In this document: piece by piece, positions 62,077-64,000 of the stretch
Position numbering within the stretch: position 1 is the first letter of the stretch
How the letters are laid out: the number at the start of each line of letters is the position of its first letter
DNA from: Methylotenera_A sp040387515
GTDB lineage: Bacteria; Pseudomonadota; Gammaproteobacteria; Burkholderiales; Methylophilaceae
Assembly: GCA_040387515.1 (NCBI GenBank)
Contig: JAZKDP010000018.1
Coordinates: 32,079 to 96,078, forward strand
Reading direction: 5' to 3'
DNA length: 64,000 bases
Made by a program: the position numbers and the translations under genes
The notes under the pieces: generated by a model
Database searches by the model: none
What the model saw: the letters and a program-made list of their open reading frames with translations, nothing else
Told to the model about the DNA's origin: nothing

Positions 62077-63450
62077 CTAATCTTTTTTAATTTTGACTGG
62101 GCGTTTCCAACCCACAATAGTTTTTTGCTCTTTAGCACGGCAAAAGGTTAACGCATCTGCTGGCGCGTTCTTTGTAATGGTTGAACCCGCTGCAATCGTG
62201 GCATTTTTGCCAATGGTAACAGGCGCAATTAACTGTGAGTCGGAGCCAATAAATGCACCGTCTTCAATCACGGTTCTAGATTTATTCGCACCATCGTAGT
62301 TACAAGTGATGACGCCTGCACCGATATTGACGTTTTTGCCAACACTGGCATCGCCCACATAACTCAAATGATTAATCTTGCTGCCAAGATCCACCTGCGC
62401 ATTTTTAAGCTCTACAAAGTTGCCAATATGCGTATCAGCCGCCAGTGTAGTGCCTGGCCTTAATCGCGCATATGGCCCAATGCGACTATTTGCGCCAATT
62501 TCAGCGTCATCAATATGTGTAAAAGCAGCAATTTGTGTGCCCGCAGCAATGGTTGCATTTTTAATCATGCAATTGGCGGCAATTTTCACGTTATCGCCTA
62601 ATGTGACATTGCCTTCAAATACGCAATTCACATCAATTTCCACATCGCGGCCGCAGCTAAGCAAACCGCGAACATCTATCCTAGAAGCATCTTTTAACGT
62701 GACGCCTTGCTGTAATAGTTGTTGCGCGATACGCGTCTGATAGACACGCTCAATCTGATTTAAATCCACTTTGGAGTTAATGCCAGTAACTGACCATTCA
62801 TCCGCTGTGATTTCTGCAATCACATCTACTTTATCTTTAACAGCAAGCTCAACAATATCGGTTAAGTAATACTCGCCTTGTGCATTGTTATTACTTAAGC
62901 GGCTTAACCAATTTTTAAGATGAATATTCGGCATCGCCATAATGCCTGTATTCACTTCAATAATTTGGCGTTGTGCATCGGTGGCATCTTTATGCTCGAC
63001 AATTGCGGTGACTAAATGGTTGTTGCGAACAATGCGACCATAACCAGTCGGATCAGCTTTATTAAAAGATAAAATCGCTAGCTTCTTATTCGCGCTTTCA
63101 ATTAACTTCTTACAGGCTTCAACATCGACCAACGGCACATCACCTAGCATAATCAAGCTATTGGCATCTGCATGCAAATAGGGCGCTGCTTGCTGAACCG
63201 CGTGGCCCGTACCTAATTGCTCCGCTTGGTTTACCCATATAATCGTTTCATGCGCGAATGCTTCACGTACTGTTTCACCGCCATAGCCATATACAACGAT
63301 AATCTTTTCTGGATTTAAGGCTTTTGCACAATCGATTACGTGCGCCAAAATTGGCTTACCGCCGATTTCGTGCAACACTTTTGGTTTGTTTGAATGCATG
63401 CGCGTGCCTTTGCCCGCAGCAAGGATAACTATGTTCAATGGATTCATCAT
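62077..63450 (-). CDS. glmU: Bifunctional UDP-N-acetylglucosamine pyrophosphorylase / glucosamine-1-phosphate N-acetyltransferase
   Basis: A 457-residue bifunctional enzyme. The N-terminal uridyltransferase has LAAGKGTRMHSNKPKVLHEI and LGTGHAVQQA. The C-terminal left-handed beta-helix acetyltransferase has hexapeptide repeats (e.g. IGPYARLRPGTTLAADTHIG, GAGVITCNYDGANKSRTVI, GSDSQLIAPVTIGKNATIAA). It produces UDP-GlcNAc for peptidoglycan and lipid A. Full length. It lies between atpC and glmS. Confidence 0.98.
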   Translation of the reverse strand: MMNPLNIVILAAGKGTRMHSNKPKVLHEIGGKPILAHVIDCAKALNPEKIIVVYGYGGETVREAFAHETIIWVNQAEQLGTGHAVQQAAPYLHADANSLIMLGDVPLVDVEACKKLIESANKKLAILSFNKADPTGYGRIVRNNHLVTAIVEHKDATDAQRQIIEVNTGIMAMPNIHLKNWLSRLSNNNAQGEYYLTDIVELAVKDKVDVIAEITADEWSVTGINSKVDLNQIERVYQTRIAQQLLQQGVTLKDASRIDVRGLLSCGRDVEIDVNCVFEGNVTLGDNVKIAANCMIKNATIAAGTQIAAFTHIDDAEIGANSRIGPYARLRPGTTLAADTHIGNFVELKNAQVDLGSKINHLSYVGDASVGKNVNIGAGVITCNYDGANKSRTVIEDGAFIGSDSQLIAPVTIGKNATIAAGSTITKNAPADALTFCRAKEQKTIVGWKRPVKIKKD

Positions 63451-63518
63451 TTTTATAGAGTTTTGATGTGCTTTAATTAAGTACGGTTTGATTAGGCAAG
63501 TGATTCATAAAGTATAAC

Positions 63519-63546
63519 AAAAAAGGCAGCCGAAGCTGCCTTTTTG
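63519..63546 (-). terminator. atp operon terminator with UUCG loop
   Basis: On the minus strand GGCAGC-TTCG-GCTGCC, flanked by A- and T-runs, gives an 11-bp stem with a stable UUCG tetraloop and a U-tail, 33 bp after the atpC stop. Confidence 0.92.
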
Positions 63547-63578
63547 CTGATGTTAGCTTAACGCTAATATCCCATGAT

Positions 63579-64000
63579 TTAGTGCGTTTTACGCAGACGC
63601 TCAATAGCATGAATCTGTGCCATTGCTTCTGACAATTCAGCTTGTGCTTTTGCATAATCCATATCTGAAGTGCGATTTTTCATCGCCTCTTCAGCAGCTA
63701 GTTTAGCTGCAATGGCTTTTGCTTCATCTAAATCGTGACCACGTACTGCAGTATCCGCCAATACAGTGATAAAACCTGGCTGAACCTCTAACAAACCGCC
63801 AGAGATAAAAATCAACGTTTCTTCAGCTTCATTGGCTTGCTTAATGCGCAATGCACCCGGTTTGATAGTCGTAATCATCGGCGCGTGATTTGGGTAGATA
63901 CCCACTTCACCAGCACTTGCAGGCGCAACCACAAACTCAGCTTCACCTGAGAATATGCTTGCTTCTGCGCTTACTACATCGATATGAACAGTATTTGCCA
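63579..64000 (-). CDS. atpC: ATP synthase epsilon subunit (missing first base)
   Basis: 140 residues of the F1 central-stalk epsilon subunit. The frame reads (M)ANTVHIDVVSAEASIFSGEA up to the window edge. The last base shown is the T of the ATG, so only the first base lies beyond the edge. The beta-sandwich part contains GEVGIYPNHAPMITTIKPG and FISGGLLEVQPGFITVLADTAVRG; the C-terminal two-helix domain is present (EAMAQIHAIERLRKTH). It is the last gene of the atp operon, followed by a terminator, then glmU-glmS. Confidence 0.97.
   Translation of the reverse strand, partial: ANTVHIDVVSAEASIFSGEAEFVVAPASAGEVGIYPNHAPMITTIKPGALRIKQANEAEETLIFISGGLLEVQPGFITVLADTAVRGHDLDEAKAIAAKLAAEEAMKNRTSDMDYAKAQAELSEAMAQIHAIERLRKTH

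Noticed and set aside
1..64000. CRISPR array, IS element, integrase or prophage
   Set aside because: No regularly spaced repeats, no transposase or integrase motif and no terminal inverted repeats with target duplications were found on either strand.

Overview
The window is a stretch of proteobacterial chromosome with moderately low GC (about the low-to-mid 40s percent by eye). Gene content and order point to a betaproteobacterium of the Methylophilaceae type (Methylotenera-like). The markers are a formaldehyde-activating-enzyme (Fae) homologue, PQQ-linked enzymes (a secreted double-propeller dehydrogenase and a quinoprotein-relay metallohydrolase), a split class II ribonucleotide reductase, and the atpC-glmU-glmS order. 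The assignment rests on protein features only; no 16S gene is present. I see no transposase, integrase, prophage or CRISPR array.

Layout. 1-4.9 kb: the end of a luciferase-like flavin oxidoreductase, HU, an AraC regulator divergent from a secreted PQQ-type dehydrogenase, and Tag. 5-6.5 kb: a bestrophin-type channel and a DUF2846 lipoprotein. 6.7-10.7 kb: split adenosylcobalamin RNR (nrdJa, nrdJb) behind two NrdR-box-like palindromes, with a TIGR02391 gene as last gene. 10.9-20 kb: waaA, then a leftward cluster tetR - adaptor - RND pump - pcm-like - tolC - isochorismatase-like, with a palindromic operator candidate in front of tetR. 20.2-25.6 kb: an unlisted 46-codon membrane peptide, a TPP riboswitch and thiC, an AT-rich TIR-like (probably defence) gene, an RsuA-family pseudouridine synthase and yidB. 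25.7-31.3 kb: uppP, an AsmA-family protein with three exact-period repeats, an unlisted His-rich mini-lipoprotein, and mutY. 31.4-34.8 kb: Fae homologue, GNAT, DoxX, relay hydrolase and cytochrome b561.

34.8-49.6 kb is mostly housekeeping: hemE, gltD, gltB, a Fur-box-preceded small cysteine protein, hemL-thiE-thiD immediately behind tRNA-Gly(CCC), priA and argS. 49.6-58.7 kb: a SPOR protein, dsbA, an SDR, the pqiA-pqiA-pqiB-pqiC envelope lipid-transport operon, ettA, yaeQ and a DUF2171 protein. 58.9-64 kb: an AT-rich Fic gene with a repeated palindromic promoter region, then glmS, glmU and atpC. atpC loses only its first base at the right edge.

Functional themes. Cofactor and precursor supply (thiC, thiD, thiE, hemL, hemE, gltBD) sits beside envelope functions (waaA, uppP, glmU/glmS, AsmA, Pqi, RND/TolC, DsbA). 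Three genes look like accessory or defence-type insertions among housekeeping genes: the TIR-like protein, Fic and, less clearly, TIGR02391. The features most worth follow-up are the Fic promoter palindromes, the Fae homologue lacking the catalytic histidine, the two unlisted mini-proteins, the Fur-box small protein and the TIR-like gene.
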